DNA of 64,000 nucleotides from UBA6115 sp050953005 (GCA_050953005.1 JBMNLV010000006.1:1-64000); one strand, 5' to 3'. Positions 52,501 to 61,569 are shown, numbered from the stretch's first letter. The notes: generated from the sequence alone by a model not told the origin. Translations and numbers: made by a program.

Positions 52501-53248
52501 AATCAAGCGCGCCCCGGCACGTCTGCTGGGGCTGCTCTTTTGGTTGGCTGTGTGGCAGGCGGCTGCTATAGCGGTAGGACATGAATTTCTATTGGCTTCG
52601 CCGCTGCGCGTGCTGGTCAGCCTGTTTGAGCTGTTGTCAAAGCCCGGCACCTATTTGGTGGCCGGGCGTTCGACCTGGCGCATTTTGCTGGGTTTTCTGG
52701 CTGCTTTCGCCTTCGCTTTGGTATTGGCGGCCGCCGCCAGCAAATGGGAGCTGGCGCAGGCCCTGGCCGCGCCGTTGGTGTCGGCTGCGCGCGCTGTGCC
52801 GGTGGCCAGCTTTGTGATTCTGGCCATTATCCTGGTATCTACAAAGTGGCTGTCAAGTTTGATTGCCTTTGTCATCGGTTTCCCGGTGATTTATTCCAAT
52901 CTGCTGGAGGGGCTTCACGGCCGGGATCCAAAACTGTCGGAAATGGCCTTTATCTTTAATGTTTCGCCGCTGCGCAGGTTGTTGTATGTCAATTTACCCC
53001 AGCTGGCGCCCTATTTGCGTGCCGGCGCGGTCAGCGCGCTCGGCCTATGCTTCAAAAGCGGGGTCGCCGCGGAGGTTATCGGTATCCCGCCGGGCACCAT
53101 TGGCGAAAAACTGTACAGTGTCAAGGTTAATTATTATACGGCGGAGCTGTTCGCCTGGACGGTTATTATTGTGCTGCTAAGCCTGCTGTGCGTTTATTCT
53201 CTGCGCAGGCTGATGGACCTGAGCATTCGATGGCTGGATTTGCGATGA
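52478..53248 (+). CDS. ABC transporter permease, SsuC/TauC-like
   Basis: 256 residues, about six spans. Typical segments are WLAVWQAAAIAVGHEFLLAS, AAPLVSAARAVPVASFVILA, KWLSSLIAFVIGFPVIYSNL and SEMAFIFNVSPLRRLLYVNL (ATPase-contact loop). The start at 52478 overlaps the binding-protein gene by 23 bases and no good ribosome site is seen, so translation is probably coupled. It forms the channel for the solute bound by the preceding gene product. Confidence 0.9.
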   Translation: MPSITYPKIKRAPARLLGLLFWLAVWQAAAIAVGHEFLLASPLRVLVSLFELLSKPGTYLVAGRSTWRILLGFLAAFAFALVLAAAASKWELAQALAAPLVSAARAVPVASFVILAIILVSTKWLSSLIAFVIGFPVIYSNLLEGLHGRDPKLSEMAFIFNVSPLRRLLYVNLPQLAPYLRAGAVSALGLCFKSGVAAEVIGIPPGTIGEKLYSVKVNYYTAELFAWTVIIVLLSLLCVYSLRRLMDLSIRWLDLR

Positions 53249-53832
53249 GTGCGCAGCTGGGCTTTTTTCATGTCACCAAGCGTTTTGGCGGGCATACAGT
53301 GTTTGAAAACTTTACGCTGGCTTTGCCAACAGGCAAAGTAAGCTGCCTCATGGGGCCCTCAGGCAGCGGCAAGACCACGCTGTTGCGGATGCTGATGGGG
53401 CTGGAACGACCGGACGGGGGCAAAATCAGCGCCATTCATCCACAAAGCGTGGTTTTCCAGGAGGACAGGCTGCTTGAGCACCTCAGCGCGCCCGGCAACC
53501 TGAGAATGCTGACAGGGCGCGCCCGGCAGGAGCGCGGCCTTGAGCTGCTGGATCGCCTGGGCCTGGGGGACGCGCTGGACAAGCCGGTACGCTCATTCAG
53601 CGGCGGCATGAAACGCCGTGTAGCCATTGCGCGCGCGCTGCTGGCGGATTATGAGCTGCTTTTGATGGATGAGCCCTTCAAGGGCCTGGACGCCTCCGCC
53701 AGGGAGCAGGCCGCGCGGATCATCCTGGATGAAAACGCGGGCCGTACATTGGTGCTGGTCACCCATGACAAGGTGGAAGCCAGTCTCCTGGGCGCACAGG
53801 TTTTTGAATTGCCGAAAGTATCCGTAATGTAA
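53245..53832 (+). CDS. ABC transporter ATPase, SsuB/TauB-like
   Basis: 195 residues, short for the family because the region between Q-loop and signature is trimmed. Walker A GPSGSGKTTLLRMLMGLE, Q-loop VVFQEDRLLEHLSAPGNL, signature SFSGGMKRRVAIARALL, Walker B LLLMDEPFKGLDA and H-loop VLVTHDKVEASLLG are present. The ATGA overlap with the permease marks one operon; an ATG at 53230 is an alternative start. Confidence 0.92.
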   Translation: MSAQLGFFHVTKRFGGHTVFENFTLALPTGKVSCLMGPSGSGKTTLLRMLMGLERPDGGKISAIHPQSVVFQEDRLLEHLSAPGNLRMLTGRARQERGLELLDRLGLGDALDKPVRSFSGGMKRRVAIARALLADYELLLMDEPFKGLDASAREQAARIILDENAGRTLVLVTHDKVEASLLGAQVFELPKVSVM

Positions 53833-53872
53833 ATCAAACAAAGATGATACACCATTTTATGAATGGCTGAGA

Positions 53873-53878
53873 TATAAT
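53873..53878 (+). promoter_or_regulatory. Candidate -10 box before the GH31 fragment
   Basis: A perfect TATAAT 26 bases before the GTG start; no convincing -35 box at 17 bases. Confidence 0.4.
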
Positions 53879-53903
53879 CAAATAAAAGGTTTGAGGGAAA
53901 AGC

Positions 53904-54410
53904 GTGAAATTTACAAACAGCTACTGGCTGACCTGGTCGGAATATGACATGAGCTGCGCGGCCCAGGTCTATCGGGCAAGGCGGGAGGACAATGACCTGA
54001 GCGTGCTGGCAGCCACCCGGCAGGTGGCGGGCAACCGTGACGCCGCGCTGAACATGCCGGCTTTGGAGCTCTCCTTCTCCTCGCTCATGGATGATGTTAT
54101 CTGCGTTGAAGTGGTGCATTTCAAAGGGGAGCTGGAGCGCGGGCTGTACTTTGACATCGACCGGGCGCGCCGGGCGGTGGATATCCGCCAAACGGAGCAG
54201 GCCTGGCGGTTGAGCAGTGGCGGCCTGAAAGCCAGCTTGCCGGATCTGCGTGGCGGGACAGCCGCCGTGTTCACCCTGGAGCGTGAGGGGGAGACATTGA
54301 CAGTATCTACGGACTCACCCTGTCCCTTTGAGGTCTTCCTGCACGGAATGCCCAGGGTCAGCGTGAAGTCAGCGGAAAATGAACGTCTGTGCCTAGACTT
54401 TGAAATATAG
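53904..54410 (+). pseudogene. Truncated alpha-xylosidase (GH31, YicI-like), N-terminal domain only
   Basis: 168 residues from a GTG start behind GAGGGA. The sequence aligns with the N-terminal beta-sandwich of YicI-type alpha-xylosidases: AAQVYRARREDNDLSVLAAT, VICVEVVHFKGELERGLYFD, WRLSSGGLKASLPDL. Those enzymes have about 770 residues and the GH31 barrel with its catalytic Asp pair begins later, so no active site is present. The frame ends in a TAG just before araA. It is probably a deletion remnant of a pentoside-degradation gene that once preceded the ara genes; a stand-alone domain protein is possible, as the frame itself is clean. Confidence 0.7.
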
Positions 54411-54427
54411 CGCTGTTGCGTTATAAT
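54400..54427 (+). promoter_or_regulatory. Promoter of the arabinose operon
   Basis: TTGAAA (54400-54405), a 16-base spacer and a perfect TATAAT (54422-54427). It overlaps the end of the truncated GH31 gene and lies 37 bases before the araA start. Confidence 0.6.
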
Positions 54428-54463
54428 ATAGACAAAGATTAAAATTGGGAGGAGATAAACGTC

Positions 54464-55957
54464 ATGAGTGCGCGTGATTACAATTTTTGGTTTTGTGTCG
54501 GGTCTCAGGACCTGTATGGCGAGGAGTGCCTGCGCAAGGTTGCCGAGCACGCCCGGATCATGGTGGAGGAGATCAACGCCTCAAATGAGCTGCCCTTTCC
54601 CCTGCTGCTCAAACCGGTCCTCATCAGCGCCCGGCATATCCATCAAACCTTTGCGGAGGCTGCGCAGGATCCGCAGTGCGCAGGCCTGATCACCTGGATG
54701 CATACCTTTTCTCCGGCCAAATCCTGGATCGCCGGGCTCAAGGCCAACACCAAGCCCCTGATGCACCTGCACACCCAGTTTAATGAAGAGATTCCCTACG
54801 ACGAGATCGATATGGACTTCATGAACGAGAACCAATCCGCTCACGGCGGCCGCGAGTATGGCCATATCGTCACCCGCATGGGCCTGGCGCGCAAGGTGGT
54901 CGCCGGGCACTGGAAGAACCCTGCGGTGCGCGCGCGCGTCGCCTCCTGGATGCGCACGGCCGTGGGTATTGTAGAATCCGGCCGGCTGCGCGTTATGCGC
55001 GTGGCGGACAATATGCGCAACGTGGCGGTCACCGAGGGCGACAAGGTGGAAGCGCAGCTCAAGTTCGGCTGGGAGGTCGATGCCTGGCCGGTGACCGAGC
55101 TGTCTGCCGCCGTGGCTGATGTCTCCCGGGCGGATACCAACGCGCTGGTGGACGAGTATTATAAGATATATGACATCATCCTGGATGGCCGCGACAAGGA
55201 TGAGTTCCGCCGCCATGTGGCGGTCCAGGCGCAGATTGAACTGGGCTTTGAGCGTTTCATGGAGGAAAAGAACTACCATGCGATCGTCACGCATTTTGAC
55301 GACCTGGGAACGCTCAAGCAGTTGCCAGGCCTGGCCATTCAGCGGCTGATGGCAAAGGGCTATGGCTTTGGCGCTGAGGGAGATTGGAAAACAGCGGCCA
55401 TGGTGCGCTTGATGAAGCTGATGACAAGCGGCATCAAGAACCCCAAGGGCACCTCGATGCTGGAGGACTATACCTATAACCTGGTCCCCGGCAAGGAAGG
55501 GATCCTGCAAGCGCACATGCTGGAGATATGTCCCACCCTGGCGCAGGGCAAGCCTGCCATCCGTTGCCAGCCGCTGTCCATGGGTTCCCGTGAGGATCCG
55601 GCGCGCTTGGTCTTTACGTCCAAAACCGGCCCCGGCATTGCTGTTTCCCTGATCGACCTCGGGCGCCGTTTCCGGCTGATTATCGCTGGGGTGGACTGCA
55701 AGCAGGTTGAAAAGCCCATGCCCAAGCTGCCGGTAGCTACCGCGTTTTGGACGCCGCGGCCTGACTTTGCCACCGGAGTGGAAGCCTGGATTTTAGCCGG
55801 CGGCGCGCATCACACCGCCTTCAGCTATGATCTGAGTGTGGAGCAAATGGTTGACTGGGCTGAGCACATGGGCATTGAGGCGCTGGTCATCGACGAGCAC
55901 ACCAACCTGCGTCATTTCAAGCAGGAGATCATGCTGGGTGAAGCCTACTACCGTTAA
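54464..55957 (+). CDS. araA: L-arabinose isomerase
   Basis: 497 residues, the usual length. FWFCVGSQDLYGEECLRKV at the N-terminus, LMHLHTQFNEEIPYDEIDMD and FMNENQSAHGGREYGHI are signature segments; metal-binding Glu and His residues are expected in the later GAEGDWKTAAMVRLMK and MLEICPTLAQGKP regions. It converts L-arabinose to L-ribulose. It is the first intact gene of araA-kinase-araD and has a GGGAGGAGA ribosome site. Confidence 0.96.
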   Translation: MSARDYNFWFCVGSQDLYGEECLRKVAEHARIMVEEINASNELPFPLLLKPVLISARHIHQTFAEAAQDPQCAGLITWMHTFSPAKSWIAGLKANTKPLMHLHTQFNEEIPYDEIDMDFMNENQSAHGGREYGHIVTRMGLARKVVAGHWKNPAVRARVASWMRTAVGIVESGRLRVMRVADNMRNVAVTEGDKVEAQLKFGWEVDAWPVTELSAAVADVSRADTNALVDEYYKIYDIILDGRDKDEFRRHVAVQAQIELGFERFMEEKNYHAIVTHFDDLGTLKQLPGLAIQRLMAKGYGFGAEGDWKTAAMVRLMKLMTSGIKNPKGTSMLEDYTYNLVPGKEGILQAHMLEICPTLAQGKPAIRCQPLSMGSREDPARLVFTSKTGPGIAVSLIDLGRRFRLIIAGVDCKQVEKPMPKLPVATAFWTPRPDFATGVEAWILAGGAHHTAFSYDLSVEQMVDWAEHMGIEALVIDEHTNLRHFKQEIMLGEAYYR

Positions 55958-55968
55958 GGAGGGCAAAG

Positions 55969-57564
55969 ATGAACCGCGAACAAACCATTTCCTGTATCAA
56001 GCAGGGTCAAGCCTCCCTGGGCATTGAGCTGGGCAGCACACGCATCAAGGCGGTGCTGATCGACCGCGAGTACAGGCCCATCGCCACGGGCTCCCATCGC
56101 TGGGAGAACCGGCTTGAGGGCGGCGTGTGGACCTATCCGCTGGAGGAGGTCATGGCCGGCGTACAGGCTGCCTATGGCGCGCTGGCGCGCAGCGTATCCG
56201 AGGACTATGGCCTGCAAATCAAACGTCTTGCCGGCATTGGCGTTTCCGCCATGATGCATGGCTACCTGGTCTTTGACGGGGATGACCGCCAGCTGGTACC
56301 CTTCCGCACCTGGCGCAACACGATGACCGCGCAGGCCGCGGGCGAGTTGAGCGACCTGTTTGATTTTGCGATTCCTCAGCGCTGGAGCATTGCCCATTTG
56401 TACCAGGCCATTTTGAACAAGGAAGCCCATGTGCCGCACATCCGTTTCATGACCACCCTGGCAGGCTATGTGCACTGGCAGCTCAGCGGCACCAGGGTTC
56501 TGGGTGTGGGCGACGCTTCCGGCGTTTTCCCCATTGATGATGAGGGGCAATACGACAAGGTCAGGATCAGCAAATTCAACCGGCTTATCAAAGACCATGG
56601 ATTCCCCTGGAAGCTGGAGGATCTGCTGCCCGCCTTTCTGGCGGCAGGTGAGCAGGCCGGCAGCCTGAGCGCCCGCGGCGCTCAGCTTCTGGATGCGACC
56701 GGTGCGCTGGAGGAGGGCATCCCCCTGTGCCCGCCCGAGGGTGACGCCGGCACCGGCATGGTGGCGACCAACGCGGTCGCGCCGCGTACCGGCAACGTGT
56801 CCGCCGGCACCTCCATCTTCGCGATGATCGTGCTGGAGAAAAACCTCAAAAAGCTGCACCCGGAGATCGATATTGTTACCACGCCTGACGGCAAGCCGGT
56901 TGCCATGGTGCACTGCAACAACTGTACCACCGACCTGAACAACTGGATTGCCCTGATGAGTGATTTTATGACGCATATGGATCTGGCGCCCGAGCGGGAG
57001 AAGCTTTACCAGGTCTTCTTTGATGCCGCGTTGAAAGGCGACAGGGACGCCGGCGGCCTCATCACCTGCGGCTACTATTCAGGGGAGCACATCACGGGCT
57101 TTGAGGAGGGGCGTCCCTTCCTTGTTCAGGCGCCCGGGAGCCGTCTGAACTACGCCAATCTGGCGCGCAGCATTCTTTTCACTTCCCTGGCCACGCTTAA
57201 GATCGGCATGCGCGCGCTGGAGGAAGAACAGGTGAAGATCGATCGTATCCTGGGCCATGGCGGCCTGTACAAAGATGGGGATGCGGGCCAGCGCTTTACC
57301 GCGGCAGCCCTGAACACACCGGTTTCCGTGATGAATACCGCCAATGAGGGAGGCGCCTGGGGCATCGCGTTGCTTGCCGCCTACATGGCCTGGCGCGAGT
57401 CGGGCGAGAGCCTGGGAGATTACCTTGATCAGCGCGTGTTCGCGGACATGTCCGTGAGTACCATGGCGCCGGATGAGCAGGATGTGCAGGGCTTTGATTG
57501 CTATATGAAGCGCTTTGAAGCCGGGTTAAAGGTTGAAGAAGCCGCTGTCCGGCACATCCGGTAA
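55969..57564 (+). CDS. araB: FGGY-family sugar kinase, ribulokinase role
   Basis: 531 residues with the two-domain FGGY fold: SLGIELGSTRIKAVLIDREY (phosphate 1), VSAMMHGYLVFDGDDRQLVP, PRTGNVSAGTSIFAMIVLEK (adenosine region) and ILGHGGLYKDGDAGQRFTAA at the C-terminus. The position between araA and araD makes L-ribulose the likely substrate. The family branch is closer to the atypical clostridial ribulokinases than to E. coli AraB. Ribosome site AAGGAGGGC. Confidence 0.87.
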   Translation: MNREQTISCIKQGQASLGIELGSTRIKAVLIDREYRPIATGSHRWENRLEGGVWTYPLEEVMAGVQAAYGALARSVSEDYGLQIKRLAGIGVSAMMHGYLVFDGDDRQLVPFRTWRNTMTAQAAGELSDLFDFAIPQRWSIAHLYQAILNKEAHVPHIRFMTTLAGYVHWQLSGTRVLGVGDASGVFPIDDEGQYDKVRISKFNRLIKDHGFPWKLEDLLPAFLAAGEQAGSLSARGAQLLDATGALEEGIPLCPPEGDAGTGMVATNAVAPRTGNVSAGTSIFAMIVLEKNLKKLHPEIDIVTTPDGKPVAMVHCNNCTTDLNNWIALMSDFMTHMDLAPEREKLYQVFFDAALKGDRDAGGLITCGYYSGEHITGFEEGRPFLVQAPGSRLNYANLARSILFTSLATLKIGMRALEEEQVKIDRILGHGGLYKDGDAGQRFTAAALNTPVSVMNTANEGGAWGIALLAAYMAWRESGESLGDYLDQRVFADMSVSTMAPDEQDVQGFDCYMKRFEAGLKVEEAAVRHIR

Positions 57565-57572
57565 GGAGCAAT

Positions 57573-58283
57573 ATGTTAAATGAATTGAAAGAACGGGTGC
57601 TTGCCGCCAACCTGGAACTTCCCCGGCGAGGACTGGTGAAATACACCTGGGGTAACGTCAGCGCCCGGGATGCGGCCACCGGTTTGGTGGTGATCAAGCC
57701 CAGCGGGGTTTCCTATGACACCATGAAGGCCGGGGACATGGTGGTGTTGGACATGGAGGGGAAGGCGGTTGAAGGCAGCCTGCGCCCCTCCTCTGACGCG
57801 CCCACCCACCTGGAAATGTACCGTGCCTTTCCTGAGATCGGCGGTATTGTGCATACCCATTCGCCCGAAGCAACAGCCTGGGCGCAGGCAGGGATGGATT
57901 TGCCCTTGTATGGCACCACACACGCGGATCATTTCGCAGGCGCCATTCCCTGCGCGCGTGCTTTAAGCGCGCAGGAGATCAACGGCGCGTATGAAAAAAA
58001 TACCGGCCTGGTGATGATAGAGACCATTAGGGAGCGCGGTATCAATGTGCTGCACATCCCGGCCATGCTGTGCTGGTCCCATGGCGCTTTTGCCTGGGGA
58101 AAGGATGTGGAGGACGCTGTGATGAATGCCGGCGTGCTGGAGGAAGTGGCCAGGATGGCGCGTTGGACCCGGCAGATTAACCCCGCTGTGCCGCCGGCCG
58201 CGGATGCGCTGCGCGACAAGCATTTCTACCGGAAGCATGGTGCCGGCGCCTACTATGGGCAGGAGAAAAGCAAAAAGGGCTGA
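57573..58283 (+). CDS. araD: L-ribulose-5-phosphate 4-epimerase
   Basis: 236 residues, class II aldolase fold. KYTWGNVSARDAATGLVVIK and SYDTMKAGDMVVLDMEGK, with zinc ligands in VHTHSPEATAWAQAG and the third His in HIPAMLCWSHGAFAWG. It turns L-ribulose 5-phosphate into D-xylulose 5-phosphate, which enters the pentose-phosphate route. It starts nine bases after the kinase stop and is followed by a terminator. Confidence 0.96.
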   Translation: MLNELKERVLAANLELPRRGLVKYTWGNVSARDAATGLVVIKPSGVSYDTMKAGDMVVLDMEGKAVEGSLRPSSDAPTHLEMYRAFPEIGGIVHTHSPEATAWAQAGMDLPLYGTTHADHFAGAIPCARALSAQEINGAYEKNTGLVMIETIRERGINVLHIPAMLCWSHGAFAWGKDVEDAVMNAGVLEEVARMARWTRQINPAVPPAADALRDKHFYRKHGAGAYYGQEKSKKG

Positions 58284-58314
58284 TCTTGGTTCTCATGGGT
58301 TATTCAATTATAAA

Positions 58315-58341
58315 AGGGCTGCCGTCAAGGGCGGCTCTTTT
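58315..58341 (+). terminator. Intrinsic terminator of the arabinose operon
   Basis: Stem AGGGCTGCC against GGCGGCTCT (nine pairs, two of them G-U) with a 6-base loop, followed directly by TTTTC. Confidence 0.7.
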
Positions 58342-58363
58342 CATCTGTCTCATTCATTCAGCA

Positions 58364-58873
58364 TCATTGCCCCCGGCCGATGTTGAAAGGGTCGTATGGC
58401 TGCGTGGTGTGTGAAAGTTGGTTCGCGCCGGCTTGCGGTTTTTTGGCACGCCGGATGTTTGAGATAAATATCAACAGGTTGCCAAACAGGATCAAGGCTG
58501 CTGGAATCAGTTTAAATTTTTGCCAGATACTGGCTGCCATCAAAGGCGTGCTGCCCAGGGAAAAGAGAATCAGCAGAATGCAAATGGGGATAGAAATCAA
58601 CCCGGCGATCGGGTGCCGGCGGGTCAGCAGCGCGAAGACGCCAAACAACGCGCAAATTACAAGAAAGACATGGGTGCGCAACCGCGCCCACTCCAGGCGG
58701 CTCAGGTAATCCCAGAATGTGATTTTGCCATCGGACACCAGGCTGAAGACCGGCGAGAGCCAGGTGACCATTTCCTCAAAGCGGATGGCCAATTCATAAA
58801 ATGACCAGGCCACCAAAGCCAGAGCGCCCCAGAATACCATGCGACGTCCTGTCAACCGTAGCGTCTCCATCAT
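58364..58873 (-). CDS. Membrane protein of unknown function, four spans
   Basis: 169 residues with four predicted membrane segments: MVFWGALALVAWSFYELAIR, HVFLVICALFGVFALL, GLISIPICILLILFSLG and IPAALILFGNLLIFIS. A basic and polar C-terminal tail (RRAKKPQAGANQLSHTTQ) follows. I recognise no family. It is transcribed from a consensus promoter at 58912-58940, divergent from the caspase-like gene. Two adjacent ATG codons (58873 and 58870) are possible starts, with a weak GGTGG ribosome site. Confidence 0.7.
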   Translation of the reverse strand: MMETLRLTGRRMVFWGALALVAWSFYELAIRFEEMVTWLSPVFSLVSDGKITFWDYLSRLEWARLRTHVFLVICALFGVFALLTRRHPIAGLISIPICILLILFSLGSTPLMAASIWQKFKLIPAALILFGNLLIFISNIRRAKKPQAGANQLSHTTQPYDPFNIGRGQ

Positions 58874-58911
58874 TGATCACCACCCCGGCATGCTCGTTTC
58901 ATTGTGCACTA

Positions 58912-58940
58912 AGTGTATGCGCCCGGGCCCCCGCTGTCAA
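58912..58940 (-). promoter_or_regulatory. Promoter of the four-span membrane protein
   Basis: On the minus strand: TTGACA (58940-58935), a 17-base spacer and TACACT (58917-58912). Confidence 0.65.
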
Positions 58941-58950
58941 TCCGGCTGAC

Positions 58951-58979
58951 TTGACGCGCCCTGTGCGCTTTGTTAGGAT
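58951..58979 (+). promoter_or_regulatory. Promoter of the caspase-like gene
   Basis: TTGACG (58951-58956), a 17-base spacer and TAGGAT (58974-58979), about 37 bases before the ATG. It is back to back with the minus-strand promoter at 58912-58940. Confidence 0.65.
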
Positions 58980-59015
58980 AAACGCAGTCTGACAATTGAG
59001 TGGGGAGGTGGGGCA

Positions 59016-60494
59016 ATGGCCGGACGCATGTTTGCCTGCCTCCTCCTGTTTGCGTTGCTTGCCAGCCTGTTGCCTGTACATGCGGACGATACCCAACCGC
59101 TGCCTGTCTTGCGGGCGCTTTTGGTATCCTGCGATGATTTTGTTACCCAGCCGGACACGATGCCTTCCTCCTACAACAACCTCATCGCCCTGCGCCGTGC
59201 CTTGCTGTATGACATTCGCGGCTACCGCAGCATCCGTGTCAGTGTCAACCGGGCGCTGGACCGAGGGAGCCTGGCTTCCCTGGCTGCAGAGGCCTATGCC
59301 GGCGCGTCACAGGAGGACATCAGCCTTTTTTATTTAAGCACACATGGCGTCACCGTCAAGGACAATGAGGATTTTGCCGCCCTGCTCAGTGACGGCTTTG
59401 AGGAGCGTATCCTGTATGGTCAGGACATTGCTGAGGCCCTGGGCGCCATTCCGGGCAAGAAAGTGGTTGTTCTGGACGCCTGCTTCAGCGGCGCTGCCAT
59501 TGCCAAGGGTCTGGATGATCCGCGCGTGGCTTCCGCCTTTTCCGGGCCGGACTTCAAGGTGCTCACCAGCGCTGGCGGCCTGGAGCCCAGCTTTCTGTGG
59601 ACAGACGGCGCGGGTACGGTTCAGGGAGGCAGCTTTTTTGCCCAGGCGCTCACAGAGGGCATTACCGCAGAGGGGCGTTACGCGGCTGACCAAAACCGGG
59701 ACGGGTTAATTACCCTGCGGGAGCTGCACGCTCACCAGCTCAGCGCCTATGGGGCCTCCACCCCGCAGGCCTATCCCGAAAACGATGATTTTGTCGTCTT
59801 CGCCTACCGGATCGGGCATCAGGCAAACGACCTGCGCACCGTGACCGGCCTGGAGGTGGAAAGCCCGCTGATTTCCGAGCATGGGCAGCCCATCCGTTTT
59901 TCCTACACGCTCAACCGCCAGGCGCGTCTGGCCTATCAATTGGTATATGAGCACGAAGGCGCCTGGCGCTTCCGGGCGCCACAAAGCATCATCGAAGCCG
60001 GGCGCGGCGATGGCATCGTTTTGCCGGGGCGCAAGGAAGCCGCCTTGGGTTTGCAGCCGGGTATGGGCGGTTTGTCGGGTTATCTGCTCCTGATGCTGGT
60101 CAGTGTTTATGAAGACCGCGCCAGTCCCCAGGCCTGCGTGCTGCTCAGCGTTCAGACCCGGGATCAACCGCAGGAAATCCGCGTTGACAATGCGCCCGCT
60201 TTCACACCCGGCGCCGGGGAGGAGGCTGCCTTCATTGTGCGCCACCTTGGCGCGGTGACCTTGAGCGCCCAGGTCTTGGATCATACAGGCGAGCGGGTGG
60301 CTGTGCTGGCTACCCGGCAGATGTCAAGACCTTTGCATTTACGTCAGGAGGGTACCTGCCTATGGTGGGATGGGCGAGGAATGGACGGCAAGGCAATGCC
60401 TGCCGGCGTCTACCGGCTGCAAGTCACAGTATATTCCGGGTCGAGGACCTATGAGATACAGGGCGCGCCTTTTGAACTGCTGGCGCCTTCATGA
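59016..60494 (+). CDS. Secreted caspase-fold (C14) protease with embedded EF-hand
   Basis: 492 residues. Signal peptide (FACLLLFALLASLLPVHADD), then a caspase/metacaspase domain (about residues 30-265) with catalytic His110 in YLSTHGV and Cys156 in LDACFSGAA. A canonical EF-hand loop lies inside it at residues 225-236 (DQNRDGLITLRE), with all calcium-ligand positions filled, suggesting Ca2+ control. Residues about 280-490 are beta-rich and end in a FlgD-like segment (WDGRGMDGKAMPAGVYRLQV) typical of secreted multi-domain proteins. The start follows GGGGAGGTGGGGC. Family knowledge predicts Arg/Lys-directed cleavage for many bacterial C14 enzymes; the substrate here is unknown. Confidence 0.88.
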   Translation: MAGRMFACLLLFALLASLLPVHADDTQPLPVLRALLVSCDDFVTQPDTMPSSYNNLIALRRALLYDIRGYRSIRVSVNRALDRGSLASLAAEAYAGASQEDISLFYLSTHGVTVKDNEDFAALLSDGFEERILYGQDIAEALGAIPGKKVVVLDACFSGAAIAKGLDDPRVASAFSGPDFKVLTSAGGLEPSFLWTDGAGTVQGGSFFAQALTEGITAEGRYAADQNRDGLITLRELHAHQLSAYGASTPQAYPENDDFVVFAYRIGHQANDLRTVTGLEVESPLISEHGQPIRFSYTLNRQARLAYQLVYEHEGAWRFRAPQSIIEAGRGDGIVLPGRKEAALGLQPGMGGLSGYLLLMLVSVYEDRASPQACVLLSVQTRDQPQEIRVDNAPAFTPGAGEEAAFIVRHLGAVTLSAQVLDHTGERVAVLATRQMSRPLHLRQEGTCLWWDGRGMDGKAMPAGVYRLQVTVYSGSRTYEIQGAPFELLAPS

Positions 60495-60552
60495 GATAGG
60501 TTGAATGCTTCGTTTTCCAGCTATCAGCCGCCTGCCGCGAAAGATTGACCGC

Positions 60553-61080
60553 TTACCACTCGATGCCTTCCCGCGCCGGGGTACCCGTATCAAACGGGTG
60601 CTTGACCGCCTCCATCCTGGTAACATAATCAGCCATTTCCAGGAGGCTGTCCGGCGCGTACCGCCCGGTGACCACGACATCGCCATGTTGCAATGCGGTT
60701 TTGATCAGCCGCAGGGCATCCTCCTGCCTGACCAGGCGCATGAATAAAGCGACACACAGCTCGTCCAGCACGGTCAAAGCCGGCCGCAGGCGGCTGACTG
60801 CTTCAGTCATGGCCTCCAGAGCTTCTCCGTGCCGTTGGCGGGCCTCCTCCTGTTGCTGCGGTGTCAGGTTTCCGAAAAAACCCTGAAGCTGTGCGCCTTC
60901 AAACACGGTGGCTAAATCAAACCGCTTCAGGGACTTCAGTTCGCCGGAGGTTCCGTCTTTCATAAACTGGGCAATGAACACAGGTTTGCCGTGCCCCAGC
61001 ATCCGCAGGGCCTGGCCCATGGCGGCTGTTGTTTTTCCCTTGCCGTTGCCGGTGTACAGGTGCATCAGGTGTTGGCTCAT
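60553..61080 (-). CDS. cobO: Corrinoid (cob(I)yrinic acid a,c-diamide) adenosyltransferase
   Basis: 175 residues, CobA/CobO/BtuR type. Walker A is GNGKGKTTAAMGQAL near the N-terminus; also VFIAQFMKDGTSGELKSL, TVLDELCVALFMRLV and GDVVVTGRYAPDSLLEMADY. It attaches the adenosyl group from ATP to cobalt in cobalamin precursors or salvaged corrinoids. No other cobalamin gene is in the window, so it is probably for salvage. The ATG follows AGGAGGAC. Confidence 0.94.
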   Translation of the reverse strand: MSQHLMHLYTGNGKGKTTAAMGQALRMLGHGKPVFIAQFMKDGTSGELKSLKRFDLATVFEGAQLQGFFGNLTPQQQEEARQRHGEALEAMTEAVSRLRPALTVLDELCVALFMRLVRQEDALRLIKTALQHGDVVVTGRYAPDSLLEMADYVTRMEAVKHPFDTGTPAREGIEW

Positions 61081-61164
61081 AGAGTCCTCCTGCTAAATAA
61101 TTTACAGGGAGCGTTTGTATCGGCTGCTCCGCGGGCCGGCTGGATTGATCATAGGAGGGGAAAC

Positions 61165-61569
61165 ATGGGGGAAGTGACAAGCACACAGCTGGACTTTTTT
61201 GCCGGGGAACCGGAGAAGCTGGCGATTTATCTTGGCCTGCACAAGATTTTACTGGACATTGCGCCCCGGGCAGAGATCCGGGTACACAAGACCGCGATTT
61301 CATTTTGTGCGCCGCGTCCTTTCGCTTATATCAGCCTGCCTTTTCGCAAGCGCGACAAGCGTTGGCCTGAACACCACCTGGTGCTGAGCTTTTCCGCCCA
61401 GGCGCCGCCCGCGCATCCCCGGGTGATTCAATCCACCCGCATCCGTCGTCAGCAGTATACTATCCACGCGGTCGTGCTGCTGCCCGACCTGTTGGATGGG
61501 AACCTGACCGGGCTGGTGGCGCAGTCACAAGCGCTGAGAAACCCCCTAAAGCCCGTTGAGCGCTTATAA
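61165..61569 (+). CDS. DUF5655-like small protein
   Basis: 134 residues from the ATG behind AGGAGGGG. The pattern KLAIYLGLHKILLDIAPRAE, VHKTAISFCAPRPFAYISLP, and WPEHHLVLSFS resembles the DUF5655 'predicted transport' domain, which is of unknown biochemical role and often found with restriction or DNA-handling proteins. No signal peptide or membrane span is present. The gene ends 6 bases inside the end of the convergent neighbour. Confidence 0.75.
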   Translation: MGEVTSTQLDFFAGEPEKLAIYLGLHKILLDIAPRAEIRVHKTAISFCAPRPFAYISLPFRKRDKRWPEHHLVLSFSAQAPPAHPRVIQSTRIRRQQYTIHAVVLLPDLLDGNLTGLVAQSQALRNPLKPVERL

